DNA from: Bacteroidales bacterium
GTDB taxonomy: Bacteria; Bacteroidota; Bacteroidia; Bacteroidales; WCHB1-69
Direction of reading: 5' to 3'
Length of the DNA: 33,681 bases
Assembly: GCA_017962845.1 (NCBI GenBank)
Contig: JAGCUN010000039.1
Coordinates: 1 to 33,681, forward strand
In this document: positions 7,638 through 15,268 of the stretch, one piece after another
Position numbering within the stretch: position 1 is the stretch's first letter
How the letters are laid out: every line of letters begins with the position of its first letter
Notes under the pieces: generated by a model
What the model was told of the DNA's origin: nothing
The model's database searches: none
The model's input: only the letters and a program-made list of their open reading frames with translations
Program-made: the position numbers and the translations under genes

Positions 7638-8273
7638 TTACAGCATCAGGTCGGCGAGCCGCACCTTGGGCACGTAGTGAACGCCGTCTTTGCGGTAGTA
7701 GGCGTGGCTCTCGCTTTCGGCAATCTCCACCCGCCGTATCACTTCGGCCCCGCGCCCGATGGCAATTACCAACAGCGGCTCAAGGGGCAGCTGGAGTTCC
7801 TGCTTCAACGCCCCGCGGTTGAACGCACCAATAATTAGTCCGTTATAACCCAACTCGGTAGCTTTCAGCAGCATGCTCTGCGCGGAGATGCCAAGGTCGA
7901 TGTCCACCAGCTTGGTCTCCGGCGCTGTGCTGCAAATCACGATAAACGCCTGCGGCTCAGTGCCAGGAAAAGGGAGGTGCAGCTCCGGCAGCGCGGCCCC
8001 CATCTTGATGTGGCGCAACACCACATCCGCCCCGCTCTCCTTGGTGATGAGTTTGAAGCGCAGCACCTGCTGGTTGCAGGCGGACGGCAACAGCGGATTT
8101 ACCGCCACAATTTTCTCTAATGTCTCGCGGGGCACCACCGTCTCGGGATGAAACCCGCGGTAACTTCTGTTCCGCTCCATCAGCTGCTCCACCGGCACCC
8201 GCTTCACCACCGTGCGCGTAGCGTTCTTTCCAAACACCTCGTCATATCGCTTCTCTAAATATCCGTCGGCCAT
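7638..8273 (-). CDS. Nitroreductase-family FMN protein
   Basis: The 211-residue product fits the nitroreductase family: flavoproteins that use NAD(P)H to reduce nitroaromatics, quinones or other acceptors, usually as cytoplasmic dimers. Visible features are the N-terminal FMN-phosphate motif RNRSYRGF (34-41), the PSACNQQVLRF segment (63-73) equivalent to the family's PSxxNxQPWxF, and the C-terminal LGYNGLIIGAF (141-151). A weak TATTATTG box at 8289-8296 on the minus strand could be its -7 element. The upstream peptidase gene on the same strand is separated by a terminator, so it is probably its own unit. Substrate is unknown. Confidence 0.88.
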   Translation of the reverse strand: MADGYLEKRYDEVFGKNATRTVVKRVPVEQLMERNRSYRGFHPETVVPRETLEKIVAVNPLLPSACNQQVLRFKLITKESGADVVLRHIKMGAALPELHLPFPGTEPQAFIVICSTAPETKLVDIDLGISAQSMLLKATELGYNGLIIGAFNRGALKQELQLPLEPLLVIAIGRGAEVIRRVEIAESESHAYYRKDGVHYVPKVRLADLML

Positions 8274-8317
8274 AATTCTATTTTATTTCAATAATAATGA
8301 TAAAAAGTTAGATACGA

Positions 8318-8345
8318 AAAAGGGGTGATCACAACCACCCCCTTT
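8318..8345 (-). terminator. Terminator after the C1 peptidase gene
   Basis: On the minus strand a GGGGGTG/CACCCC stem (with one bulged base) encloses an 8-base loop, and TTTTT follows. It lies 20 bases past the peptidase stop codon. Confidence 0.65.
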
Positions 8346-8364
8346 CATGATTCTTTCACTCGAA

Positions 8365-9591
8365 TTATTTGATACCGAGTTTCTTCTTGATATCTTTCGG
8401 AAGGGCGTCTTTGTGAACCACAATGTTCATGGTTTTGTAGCGCACGAAAGCCTTGCTGGCATAGAACATACCGTGGTACGGGTTGTAGTCGCCCCAGCTG
8501 TTCTTCACCATATAATATTCATTGCCATCCTGGTCAACAGCAGTACCGTAGATCAGCATACCGTGGTCGTCGGTGGTCTCCCAGTTGTCGAAAGCCTCCT
8601 GGCGTTCCTCCTGGGTCACCCAACGCTGCGGGGTGGGATGCTTAGCGGCCTCGTCCTGAATGTCTTTGGCGCTCATACCCGTCCAGTGGGCCATGTCGCT
8701 ACCGACCATAGCAGAAGCATTGGTCTCGGGAAGCACGCAGAAACCTTTTCTTGAACCGATACGGAAGCCCTGTTCGCTGACGTCGGAACCCCAAGCGATG
8801 GTGTAGCCGTTTTCGATAGCGTTGTCGAACACCTGCATGAACTCATCGAGCGGCAGGTTGTAGCACTGGCTCCAGCGCCAGTTGTCCTGAATCTCGAGCA
8901 CGAATTTCTCGTAGAAGGGATGATGGGTGTAGGAGGTGATGGAAACATAGTCGTCGGGGTTGAGGCCGAGAGACTCGTAGAAGGACTTCGGGGTGTATTT
9001 CTTACCGTTGTAAGTGAACTCGGTGGGGCACTCGCCGAGGTAAGCGGTGTGGATGGCGCGGATAGCCTGCTCCCACAACGGACCGTTGGGACCTCTCTGG
9101 AGTTTCTTGTGGTCGCCGGTAGCGATGGCTTTCACCACGGCATCGGAGACGGCGGAGAGCTCGGTGTGGTCGGAGAGCGTGTCGCCATAAGCAGCACCTG
9201 CGGGCATCTCAACATCGGGCACGAGACCGAAGGTCTTCATACCGTAGATCACATCGTAGAAAGAACCGCCCTGTGAGAAGGAGACGTCGCCGTGGGTACG
9301 GACAGCGGCCTTAGCACGGTCGATGTAAGTATTATAAACGATGTACATTTCAGAGAAGTCATACTCGCCCTTGCCCATACGGAGGAGCTCAGCTTCGATA
9401 AAGCCGAGGCCGGAGTAGCACCAGCAGGTACCTGCACGGTTCTGGTCTTTCACGGAAGTGATGGGGAGCTCTTTCTTCACCGTGAATTTGTAGCCTTCCT
9501 CTTCATTTGTTTCTTTGTCCTGTGCATTCATCGGGAAGCACAGAGCGACAACTGCAATTGCCGCAAGGAGCAAACCTTTTTTCATATTCAA
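8365..9591 (-). CDS. Secreted C1-family cysteine peptidase (bleomycin hydrolase/aminopeptidase C type)
   Basis: The 408-residue protein has an N-terminal signal peptide (hydrophobic core about 6-19, likely cleaved after MNAQ) and a papain-fold peptidase of the C1B aminopeptidase C/bleomycin hydrolase type. The catalytic set is visible: Gln50 (oxyanion hole) and Cys56 in DQNRAGTCWCYS, His343 in TDDHGMLIYG, and Asn364 in VKNSWGDY. C1B enzymes are mostly cytoplasmic aminopeptidases; the export signal suggests this one digests peptides in the periplasm, as is common in Bacteroidetes homologues. Met3 is an equally possible start. A TATATTTG promoter box lies at 9652-9659 and a terminator at 8318-8345, so it appears to be transcribed alone. 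Confidence 0.93.
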   Translation of the reverse strand: MNMKKGLLLAAIAVVALCFPMNAQDKETNEEEGYKFTVKKELPITSVKDQNRAGTCWCYSGLGFIEAELLRMGKGEYDFSEMYIVYNTYIDRAKAAVRTHGDVSFSQGGSFYDVIYGMKTFGLVPDVEMPAGAAYGDTLSDHTELSAVSDAVVKAIATGDHKKLQRGPNGPLWEQAIRAIHTAYLGECPTEFTYNGKKYTPKSFYESLGLNPDDYVSITSYTHHPFYEKFVLEIQDNWRWSQCYNLPLDEFMQVFDNAIENGYTIAWGSDVSEQGFRIGSRKGFCVLPETNASAMVGSDMAHWTGMSAKDIQDEAAKHPTPQRWVTQEERQEAFDNWETTDDHGMLIYGTAVDQDGNEYYMVKNSWGDYNPYHGMFYASKAFVRYKTMNIVVHKDALPKDIKKKLGIK

Positions 9592-9651
9592 TTGTTTTTT
9601 AAATGTTTATAAAAATATTGATTTCAAAATAGGATTCTCAAAATGAGGGTG

Positions 9652-9659
9652 CAAATATA
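9652..9659 (-). promoter_or_regulatory. -7 element for the C1 peptidase gene
   Basis: Minus-strand TATATTTG followed by C fits the TAnnTTTGC consensus. It gives a leader of about 55 bases to the start at 9591. Confidence 0.6.
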
Positions 9660-9660
9660 T

Positions 9661-9692
9661 AAAAAAATCATTCAGTCTCCATACGCAGAGAC
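9661..9692 (-). terminator. Probable terminator after mtgA
   Basis: On the minus strand GTCTC (9692-9688) pairs with GAGAC (9679-9675) around an 8-base loop. A run of seven T (9667-9661) follows after six bases. The stem is short, so this is moderate evidence. It abuts the promoter of the peptidase gene. Confidence 0.4.
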
Positions 9693-9729
9693 AGTTTTTT
9701 TGGACTGGGACTTAAAATGGGCTTTGGCA

Positions 9730-10521
9730 TTAGCGTTTGGCTTTCTTTTTGCGGGCTTTTCGCTGCTCCTCTTTTTTGAGGTAGCGTTCGCGGGCGGCGG
9801 CGATGGTATTGTCATCGAAGCGGACACGCCCGACTTTTCCGCTGAGGGCCATGATCTGGGCGGCGCGCTTGTTGAGATATGGCGTGGGGCGGGCAGGGTT
9901 GCGGTGCAGCGGCAAAGGGTAGCACGCCGTGATGAGGGCCGCCTGCCGCAGGGTGAGCCTGTCGGCGGTAGTATGAAAATAGTGCTGTGCGGCTGCCTCC
10001 GCGCCATAGATGCCAGGACCCATCTCAATCACATTCAGATACACCTCCATGATGCGCTCCTTCCCCCAGATATGCTCAATGAGGAAAGTAAAATAGACCT
10101 CACAGCCTTTTCGCACCCATGACGAATTGGGCCATAGAAACACATTCTTGGCAGTTTGTTGTGAGATGGTGCTGGCCCCGCGTTTGCGGATGCCCTTCTC
10201 ACGCTCCTCAATAGCTCGGTCGATGGCGGCCATATCAAAACCTTTGTGACCGAGGAAGCGGTTGTCTTCGGATGCAACGGCACATTGTACCATGTTGGGA
10301 GAGATATCTTCAAGGTCGCGCCACTCCTTCTCTATGGAATAGCCATATTGCACCTTCCGAATCACCATCAGCGGGGTGACGGGCGGGTTCACCCAGCGGT
10401 AAAGTACAGTGGTGAAAATACTCAGCAGAAAGAGCACCAGCAGTGTGATGCCTATGATTTTGAAGAACTTGAAAAAAAAGCCTCTCTTCTTACCCGTTGG
10501 TGCAGACTTCTTTTTAGCCAT
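9730..10521 (-). CDS. mtgA: Monofunctional peptidoglycan glycosyltransferase
   Basis: The start at 10521 gives a 263-residue protein beginning MAKKKSAP. The longer open frame to 10584 would run through the gene's own promoter and is rejected. A basic N-terminus is followed by one membrane anchor (about 22-41) and a GT51 domain, which polymerises lipid II into glycan strands on the outer face of the inner membrane. The catalytic glutamate is Glu85 in VASEDNRFLGHKGFD. RGASTISQQTAKNVFL, GKERIMEVYLNVIEMG and GIYGAEAAAQHYF are the other family motifs. No transpeptidase domain follows; the end is a Lys/Arg-rich tail. It is divergent from glyS. Confidence 0.95.
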   Translation of the reverse strand: MAKKKSAPTGKKRGFFFKFFKIIGITLLVLFLLSIFTTVLYRWVNPPVTPLMVIRKVQYGYSIEKEWRDLEDISPNMVQCAVASEDNRFLGHKGFDMAAIDRAIEEREKGIRKRGASTISQQTAKNVFLWPNSSWVRKGCEVYFTFLIEHIWGKERIMEVYLNVIEMGPGIYGAEAAAQHYFHTTADRLTLRQAALITACYPLPLHRNPARPTPYLNKRAAQIMALSGKVGRVRFDDNTIAAARERYLKKEEQRKARKKKAKR

Positions 10522-10549
10522 AACAATAATTTTATCAATTTTCGGGCTG

Positions 10550-10557
10550 CAAAAATA
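10550..10557 (-). promoter_or_regulatory. -7 element for mtgA
   Basis: Minus-strand TATTTTTG followed by C, 28 bases before the ATG at 10521. It lies only 11 bases from the oppositely oriented glyS -7 element, so the two promoters overlap. Confidence 0.6.
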
Positions 10558-10568
10558 CAAGATTTTTG

Positions 10569-10576
10569 TATCTTTG
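10569..10576 (+). promoter_or_regulatory. -7 element for glyS
   Basis: TATCTTTG followed by C, 32 bases before the ATG at 10609. It rules out use of the in-frame start far upstream at 10246. Confidence 0.65.
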
Positions 10577-10608
10577 CCGCTCAAAATCGAAAAAGAAAAT
10601 CAACTATT

Positions 10609-12129
10609 ATGGCAAACAACGAAGATCTTTTCAAATCCATCATCTCCCATGCGAAGGAGTACGGCTATATTTTCCCCTCCAGCGAGATTTACGACGGTCT
10701 GAGCGCCGTTTACGACTACGGCCAGTACGGCGTAGAGCTGAAAAACAACATCAAACAGTACTGGTGGAAAGCGATGGTGCAGTACCACGAAAACATCGTG
10801 GGCATCGACAGCGCCATCTTCATGCATCCCACCATCTGGAAGGCCTCCGGCCATGTGGACGCTTTCAACGACCCGCTCATCGACAACAAAGACTCGAAGA
10901 AACGCTACCGCGCCGACGTGCTCATCGAAGATCATATCCAAAAGATTGAAGATAAGATTAACAAGGAAGTCGAGAAGGCGAAGAAGCGTTTTGAGAATTT
11001 CGACGAAGCGCTTTTCCGCCAGACCAACCCCCGCGTGGTGGAGAATCAGAAAAAGATTGACGAAATCACCGCCAAGTACGCGGAGCTGATGCAGAACAAC
11101 GACCTGGTCGGGTTGAAGCAGCTGATTCTTGACCTCGAAATCGCCTGCCCCATCTCGGGCACCCGCAACTGGACCGACGTGCGCCAGTTCAACCTGATGT
11201 TCAGCACCCAGATGGGCTCGGTGGCCGACGGCGCCGACACCATCTACCTGCGCCCCGAGACCGCGCAGGGCATCTTTGTCAACTTCCTGAATGTGCAGAA
11301 AACCGGCCGCATGAAGCTGCCGTTCGGCATCGCCCAGATCGGCAAGGCCTTCCGCAACGAGATTGTGGCCCGCCAGTTCATCTTCCGTATGCGCGAGTTC
11401 GAGCAGATGGAGATGCAGTTCTTCGTCCGCCCGGGTGAGGAGCTGAAATGGTTCGAATATTGGAAAGCGGAACGCATCAAATGGCACCAGTCGTTGGGCA
11501 TCCCGGCAGAGAACTACCGTTTCCACGACCACGAAAAGTTAGCGCACTATGCCAACGCCGCCACCGACATCGAGTTCAAGTTCCCCTTCGGCTTCAAAGA
11601 GCTGGAGGGCATCCACTCGCGCACCAACTACGATCTCAGCCGCCACGAGGAGTTCTCCGGCAAGAAGCTGCGCTACTTCGACCCCGAAACCAACGAGAGC
11701 TACGTGCCTTATGTGGTGGAGACTTCCATCGGTGTGGACCGTATGTTCCTCGCCGTTTTCAGCCATGCCTACCACGAAGAGAAGATGGAAGACGGCTCCG
11801 TGCGTGTGGTGCTGCGCCTGCCCGCCATGCTCGCACCCGTCAAGGCCGCAGTGCTGCCGCTGGTGAAGAAAGACGGCATGCCGGAGAAGGCCCGCGAAAT
11901 CATGGACATCCTCAAACGCGAATACCTCTGCCAGTACGACGAGAAAGACGCTATCGGTCGCCGCTACCGCCGCCAAGACGCCATCGGCACGCCGTTCTGC
12001 ATCACCGTCGACAACCAGACGCTGGAGGACAACACCGTCACCATCCGCGAACGCGACACCATGCAGCAGTACCGCGTCAATGTGGACGAATTGTTGAATA
12101 CATTGCGGGGAAAATTGGCCGGAATGTAA
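10609..12129 (+). CDS. glyS: Glycyl-tRNA synthetase, single-chain homodimeric type
   Basis: The 506-residue protein is the class II, eukaryote-like single-chain glycine-tRNA ligase and not the two-subunit GlyQ/GlyS form. It opens with the family N-terminus (ISHAKEYGYIFPSSEIYDGL). It has YLRPETAQGIF (213-223), motif 2 around 248-260 (FRNEI ... FIFR), motif 3 at 375-382 (GVDRMFLA), and the anticodon-binding domain from about 405 to the end. An open frame extends upstream to 10246, but that part lies antisense to mtgA and upstream of the promoter box at 10569-10576. ATG 10609 is therefore the start. A palindromic element follows the gene at 12164-12191. Confidence 0.97.
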   Translation: MANNEDLFKSIISHAKEYGYIFPSSEIYDGLSAVYDYGQYGVELKNNIKQYWWKAMVQYHENIVGIDSAIFMHPTIWKASGHVDAFNDPLIDNKDSKKRYRADVLIEDHIQKIEDKINKEVEKAKKRFENFDEALFRQTNPRVVENQKKIDEITAKYAELMQNNDLVGLKQLILDLEIACPISGTRNWTDVRQFNLMFSTQMGSVADGADTIYLRPETAQGIFVNFLNVQKTGRMKLPFGIAQIGKAFRNEIVARQFIFRMREFEQMEMQFFVRPGEELKWFEYWKAERIKWHQSLGIPAENYRFHDHEKLAHYANAATDIEFKFPFGFKELEGIHSRTNYDLSRHEEFSGKKLRYFDPETNESYVPYVVETSIGVDRMFLAVFSHAYHEEKMEDGSVRVVLRLPAMLAPVKAAVLPLVKKDGMPEKAREIMDILKREYLCQYDEKDAIGRRYRRQDAIGTPFCITVDNQTLEDNTVTIRERDTMQQYRVNVDELLNTLRGKLAGM

Positions 12130-12163
12130 TCAATTAACAATTAATAATTTACAATTATTAAAT

Positions 12164-12191
12164 GTAGAGACGTGGTGCACCGCGTCTCTAC
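12164..12191. repeat. Palindromic GTAGAGACG...CGTCTCTAC element
   Basis: GTAGAGACG (12164-12172) pairs perfectly with CGTCTCTAC (12183-12191). The 10-base centre holds a second palindrome, GGTGCACC. It sits between the convergent glyS and GT2 genes, just after an AT-rich run built of TTAACAATTAA-like units. It may act as a terminator for both. The sequence also resembles small dispersed palindromic repeats seen in other bacterial genomes, which is from memory. Only one copy is in the window. Confidence 0.55.
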
Positions 12192-12221
12192 GATTGTTTT
12201 AAACGAAATTATAAACGGAAC

Positions 12222-13232
12222 CTACCGTCGGCTGGTTACCTTAAAATCCTTATGAAACAAAAGGTTAACGATGCCGTGCAGGTAACCGATGCCATAGGCG
12301 CAATGCACCACAAAAAACAGGTAGGGCATGATGAAAGACATCGGCGGACACTGTTCGCTCCGGGCGGTCTTGATGCCGAGTGCAAACGCCAATCCCCAAT
12401 AAATAAGCACTATCGACCAGTAAACCCAAAAAATCCAAATGCTAAGGGGGGTAAGGAGAAAACCGATGGCCAGCCCCAGCACAAAGGCCAACGGGAAGAA
12501 CTGCCGTATCGTGGCAGGACTTCCTAATTTTTTGTTTACCAATGGCTTAAACAGTCCATACTGATAGAACATGCTCCACACCTTGCGCACGCTGTCGCGG
12601 GCATAATAGTCGATGACCAGATGCGGCAGCAGGTAGATGGTACCGCCATTCTTGATGATGCGCCCGTTGAACTCATCATCCTGATTGCGAATCAGTTCCT
12701 CATCGAAATAGCCGATCTTGTCGAACAGCGAGCGATGGAAACAGCCGAACGGCACGGTATCGACCTTTCGGATCTGGTCGGAGCCGATACGGAAGTAGGA
12801 GTTGCCCATGCCGAATGGTGAGCTGAGCACGGCGGCGATGCTCCGGCAGAGCGGGCTGTCATCGATCGGCAAGGTGCGGCACACACCGCCCACATTGTCG
12901 GCCTGCAGCTCGTTGAGGTAGCGCACCAACTCCGAGAAATAGCAGGTGGAAAAAGAGGCGTGGGCATCGAGCCGGATGATGATATCGCCTTTGGCGGCAC
13001 GGATACCAATATTCATGGCGGGCGGCACGATACGTTGCGGGTTGTCAATCACCCGCAGCCACGGATACTGCTGCGCCCACACCGCCAGCTTGCTGCGCGT
13101 GGCATCCGTACTCATCCCATCCACAAACAGAACTTCCAAATCATCTTTCGGATAATCCTGATTCACAATAGATTGAACACACTTGTCAATATATTTCTCC
13201 TCATTATAGATGGGAACGATAACGCTAATCAT
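12222..13232 (-). CDS. Glycosyltransferase family 2 with C-terminal membrane segments
   Basis: The 336-residue protein has a GT-A fold typical of GT2: SVIVPIYNEEKYI at the start, FVDGMSTDAT (37-45), the nucleotide-sugar/metal site LDAH (88-91) and the acceptor-side NQDDEF (184-188), whose acidic residues hold the catalytic base. About three hydrophobic segments follow (roughly 246-264, 266-287, 299-318), so it is membrane-bound, like ExoA-type enzymes that build lipid-linked oligosaccharides. Its start overlaps the end of the GT4 gene by 8 bases (ATGATTAG), suggesting translational coupling. It is the last gene of the minus-strand polymer operon. Sugar specificity cannot be read. Confidence 0.9.
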   Translation of the reverse strand: MISVIVPIYNEEKYIDKCVQSIVNQDYPKDDLEVLFVDGMSTDATRSKLAVWAQQYPWLRVIDNPQRIVPPAMNIGIRAAKGDIIIRLDAHASFSTCYFSELVRYLNELQADNVGGVCRTLPIDDSPLCRSIAAVLSSPFGMGNSYFRIGSDQIRKVDTVPFGCFHRSLFDKIGYFDEELIRNQDDEFNGRIIKNGGTIYLLPHLVIDYYARDSVRKVWSMFYQYGLFKPLVNKKLGSPATIRQFFPLAFVLGLAIGFLLTPLSIWIFWVYWSIVLIYWGLAFALGIKTARSEQCPPMSFIMPYLFFVVHCAYGIGYLHGIVNLLFHKDFKVTSRR

Positions 13233-14355
13233 TTACCTTATATATTATATGGTGATAGATTTCAGAATAACGATGCGCGATGCTTTCCCAGCGGAAAGGC
13301 TCGAAATCGGTGGCATCCAGCGTGTCGTACGCATCGAACTGCCGTAGCAGGCGCGACAATGCCGCCTCGATTTCTTTCTCCGAATAGGGGTTGACAGCCT
13401 CCCCTACCCGCTTTTCAAACAGGCCGTCGATACCCTCGCCACGAGTATATAGCACCCGCAAGCCCTGCGACAAGGCCTCGAGATACACCAGTCCGAAAGT
13501 CTCTTTCTTGGAAGGCATGGCAAATACACTGCATTTCCGGTAAATACTCTGTAACAGCGGTTTATCATATATCGGGCCATGACAGATGAGGCAGTCAGGA
13601 AATTGGTGCACCAACTGGATGACGCGCTGTTCGTTTTCTCCGCCGCCGCCTACCAGATGCAGGGTAAGATCGGGGATGACGGCGCGGAGACGCAACACCA
13701 CATCCATCAGGCGCAGCACATTCTTGTTGTTGTCGAACTTCCCCACATAACATACCGAATGCGACTGGCGAGCCGAGGTAATGCAACGGTTCTCCAACCA
13801 ATAGTCGTTCAATCCGTTAGCAATAACCACGCCCTTCTGCTCCAACAATTCCGTCAGTCCCTTCAATGTCCAGTGGCGGGTGACTCTCCGTTGCAAATTC
13901 GGAGAGATGAAGATGACCTTTTCGGCCTCGCGAACCACCTGCCGGTGAACATTCCACAGGTGCGGCATGTAGCGCATGAACACATTGATGTCGGTGTTGC
14001 GCACCGCCACGATATAGGGAATGCCATATTTCTTTTTCAACTGCAAGGCCACCGCCCCGTCGCTGAAGAGCGTGGTGGCATGCACGATGTTAATCTTCGA
14101 CAGGTCCACCTTTTGTTCCACATCTTTTACCAAATTATTGATTTTCAAATGGAAAAGAAGTCTGTGTATTTTTTTGAGGATGGGAGAATAGATAATCTCG
14201 GTATTCTCGCCCTCGAAGGCATTTCGTCCCATCAGATTGGAGTGGCGCACCGGACAATAGATGATTTGAGACACCCCCTCCGCATCAAGCCGCTGATAGA
14301 GTTCAGCGTGAACGGTACTACCCGCAAAATCGTTGGAGAGGTGAAGCACCTTCAT
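13225..14355 (-). CDS. Glycosyltransferase family 4
   Basis: The 376-residue protein has a GT-B fold. The N-terminal acceptor domain begins KVLHLSNDFAGSTVH. The C-terminal Rossmann domain contains VCYVGKFDNNKN (201-212), the loop LHLVGGGGEN (232-241) and the E-x7-E motif ETFGLVYLE (285-293). That motif is characteristic of GT1/GT4-type retaining transferases. It would transfer a sugar from a nucleotide donor to the growing lipid-linked glycan at the inner membrane face. It begins 8 bases after the upstream ATP-grasp gene and overlaps the GT2 gene downstream, so the three are one transcript. Donor sugar is unknown. Confidence 0.92.
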   Translation of the reverse strand: MKVLHLSNDFAGSTVHAELYQRLDAEGVSQIIYCPVRHSNLMGRNAFEGENTEIIYSPILKKIHRLLFHLKINNLVKDVEQKVDLSKINIVHATTLFSDGAVALQLKKKYGIPYIVAVRNTDINVFMRYMPHLWNVHRQVVREAEKVIFISPNLQRRVTRHWTLKGLTELLEQKGVVIANGLNDYWLENRCITSARQSHSVCYVGKFDNNKNVLRLMDVVLRLRAVIPDLTLHLVGGGGENEQRVIQLVHQFPDCLICHGPIYDKPLLQSIYRKCSVFAMPSKKETFGLVYLEALSQGLRVLYTRGEGIDGLFEKRVGEAVNPYSEKEIEAALSRLLRQFDAYDTLDATDFEPFRWESIAHRYSEIYHHIIYKVND

Positions 14356-14363
14356 CTTTTATA

Positions 14364-15257
14364 TTATTGATTATCAATATTTTCTAAATTAACCATACTT
14401 CCGAATAACAGATCGCTTTCGGGCAAACGGCCCGCGTCGAAGCCGCCGCCAGGGGTGAAGGTCAGCTCGCCGAAATAGGCCTTACCGTTTTCCAGGTAGA
14501 AGTCGGCGCGCACAAACGGGAAGGGTTTCGAGAGCGTTTCGGCATAGTCGAACAGCTGGTCGATGCCGTCGGGTTTGGGCACCGAGAAATCGTCGGGCAG
14601 ATGGAGCGAGCTGCGGTTGAGCCGCTGCAGTTTCCAGCTGCGGTCGAAAAAGTAGAAAGCCGGCTTCTCATGCTCGCCGCGGCCCACACAGCAGAGCACA
14701 TATTTCGCCACCCCATTGAAACAGTAGAACTTGTAGTCCACCGGCGCACTGCCGTCGGCTGTCTCAATCAACTTCTCGCACAGCAGCACCTTCTCCATCT
14801 TATACTGCGGCTCGGCAGCGAGGAGGTGCGCCTTGACCTTCTGGAAATAGTTCAGCTCACTCACGGCTTTGGCGCGGTCGAGTTGAGACTTGTCGGTGCA
14901 AATCACATTACCACCACAGCCGAAGTTCCATTTCAGCACGAATTGGTCGGGCAGCTCATCCCACGGAATCTCAGCAGCAGAATGGTAGGTGGCATACAGT
15001 TCGTTGAGGATATGCTCCAGCCCGCAGTCACGCACATACTCGCGCACACGGTACTTGTCGGCACATTGGCACACCAGCGCATTATCCTTATAATAATGCA
15101 GTTTCATCCACTGGATTTTCTCATCCAACGTCTTGGGATTCTTCAAGTTGGGATATTTCCCGTGACATCTTTTAAAGAAAAAGCGGATATTGAGACGAGG
15201 CGAAATCCACGTCAGCAGGTAGCGGAACCAGAGGTTGGGTGTAGAGCGCAGATTCAT
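14364..15257 (-). CDS. TupA-like ATP-grasp protein
   Basis: The 297-residue protein matches the TupA-type ATP-grasp family (PF14305). It has the N-terminal KNPKTLDEKIQWMKLHYY segment, the ATP-binding LPDQFVLKWNFGCGGN (about 103-118), VDYKFYCFNG, and the C-terminal metal/ATP site FVRADFYLENGKAYFGELTF followed by TPGGGF. ATP-grasp ligases join a carboxylate to an amine or similar nucleophile via an acyl phosphate. TupA is named after teichuronopeptide synthesis in alkaliphilic Bacillus. In polysaccharide loci the family is thought to add amino acids or peptides to glycans; the actual reaction is not known here. The gene sits between the polymerase-like gene and the GT4 gene with gaps of about 10 bases. 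Confidence 0.85.
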   Translation of the reverse strand: MNLRSTPNLWFRYLLTWISPRLNIRFFFKRCHGKYPNLKNPKTLDEKIQWMKLHYYKDNALVCQCADKYRVREYVRDCGLEHILNELYATYHSAAEIPWDELPDQFVLKWNFGCGGNVICTDKSQLDRAKAVSELNYFQKVKAHLLAAEPQYKMEKVLLCEKLIETADGSAPVDYKFYCFNGVAKYVLCCVGRGEHEKPAFYFFDRSWKLQRLNRSSLHLPDDFSVPKPDGIDQLFDYAETLSKPFPFVRADFYLENGKAYFGELTFTPGGGFDAGRLPESDLLFGSMVNLENIDNQ

Positions 15258-15268
15258 CTTATATACAA

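Noticed and set aside
10246..10608. Upstream extension of glyS
   Set aside because: It is antisense to mtgA and upstream of the glyS -7 box; family members start at MANNEDLF-like sequence.
10600..11532. 310-codon frame antisense to glyS
   Set aside because: It mirrors the codons of glycyl-tRNA synthetase, has no promoter and no recognisable domain.
12964..13394. Plus-strand frames across the GT2/GT4 junction
   Set aside because: Shadows of two clear glycosyltransferase genes that overlap by 8 bases on the minus strand.
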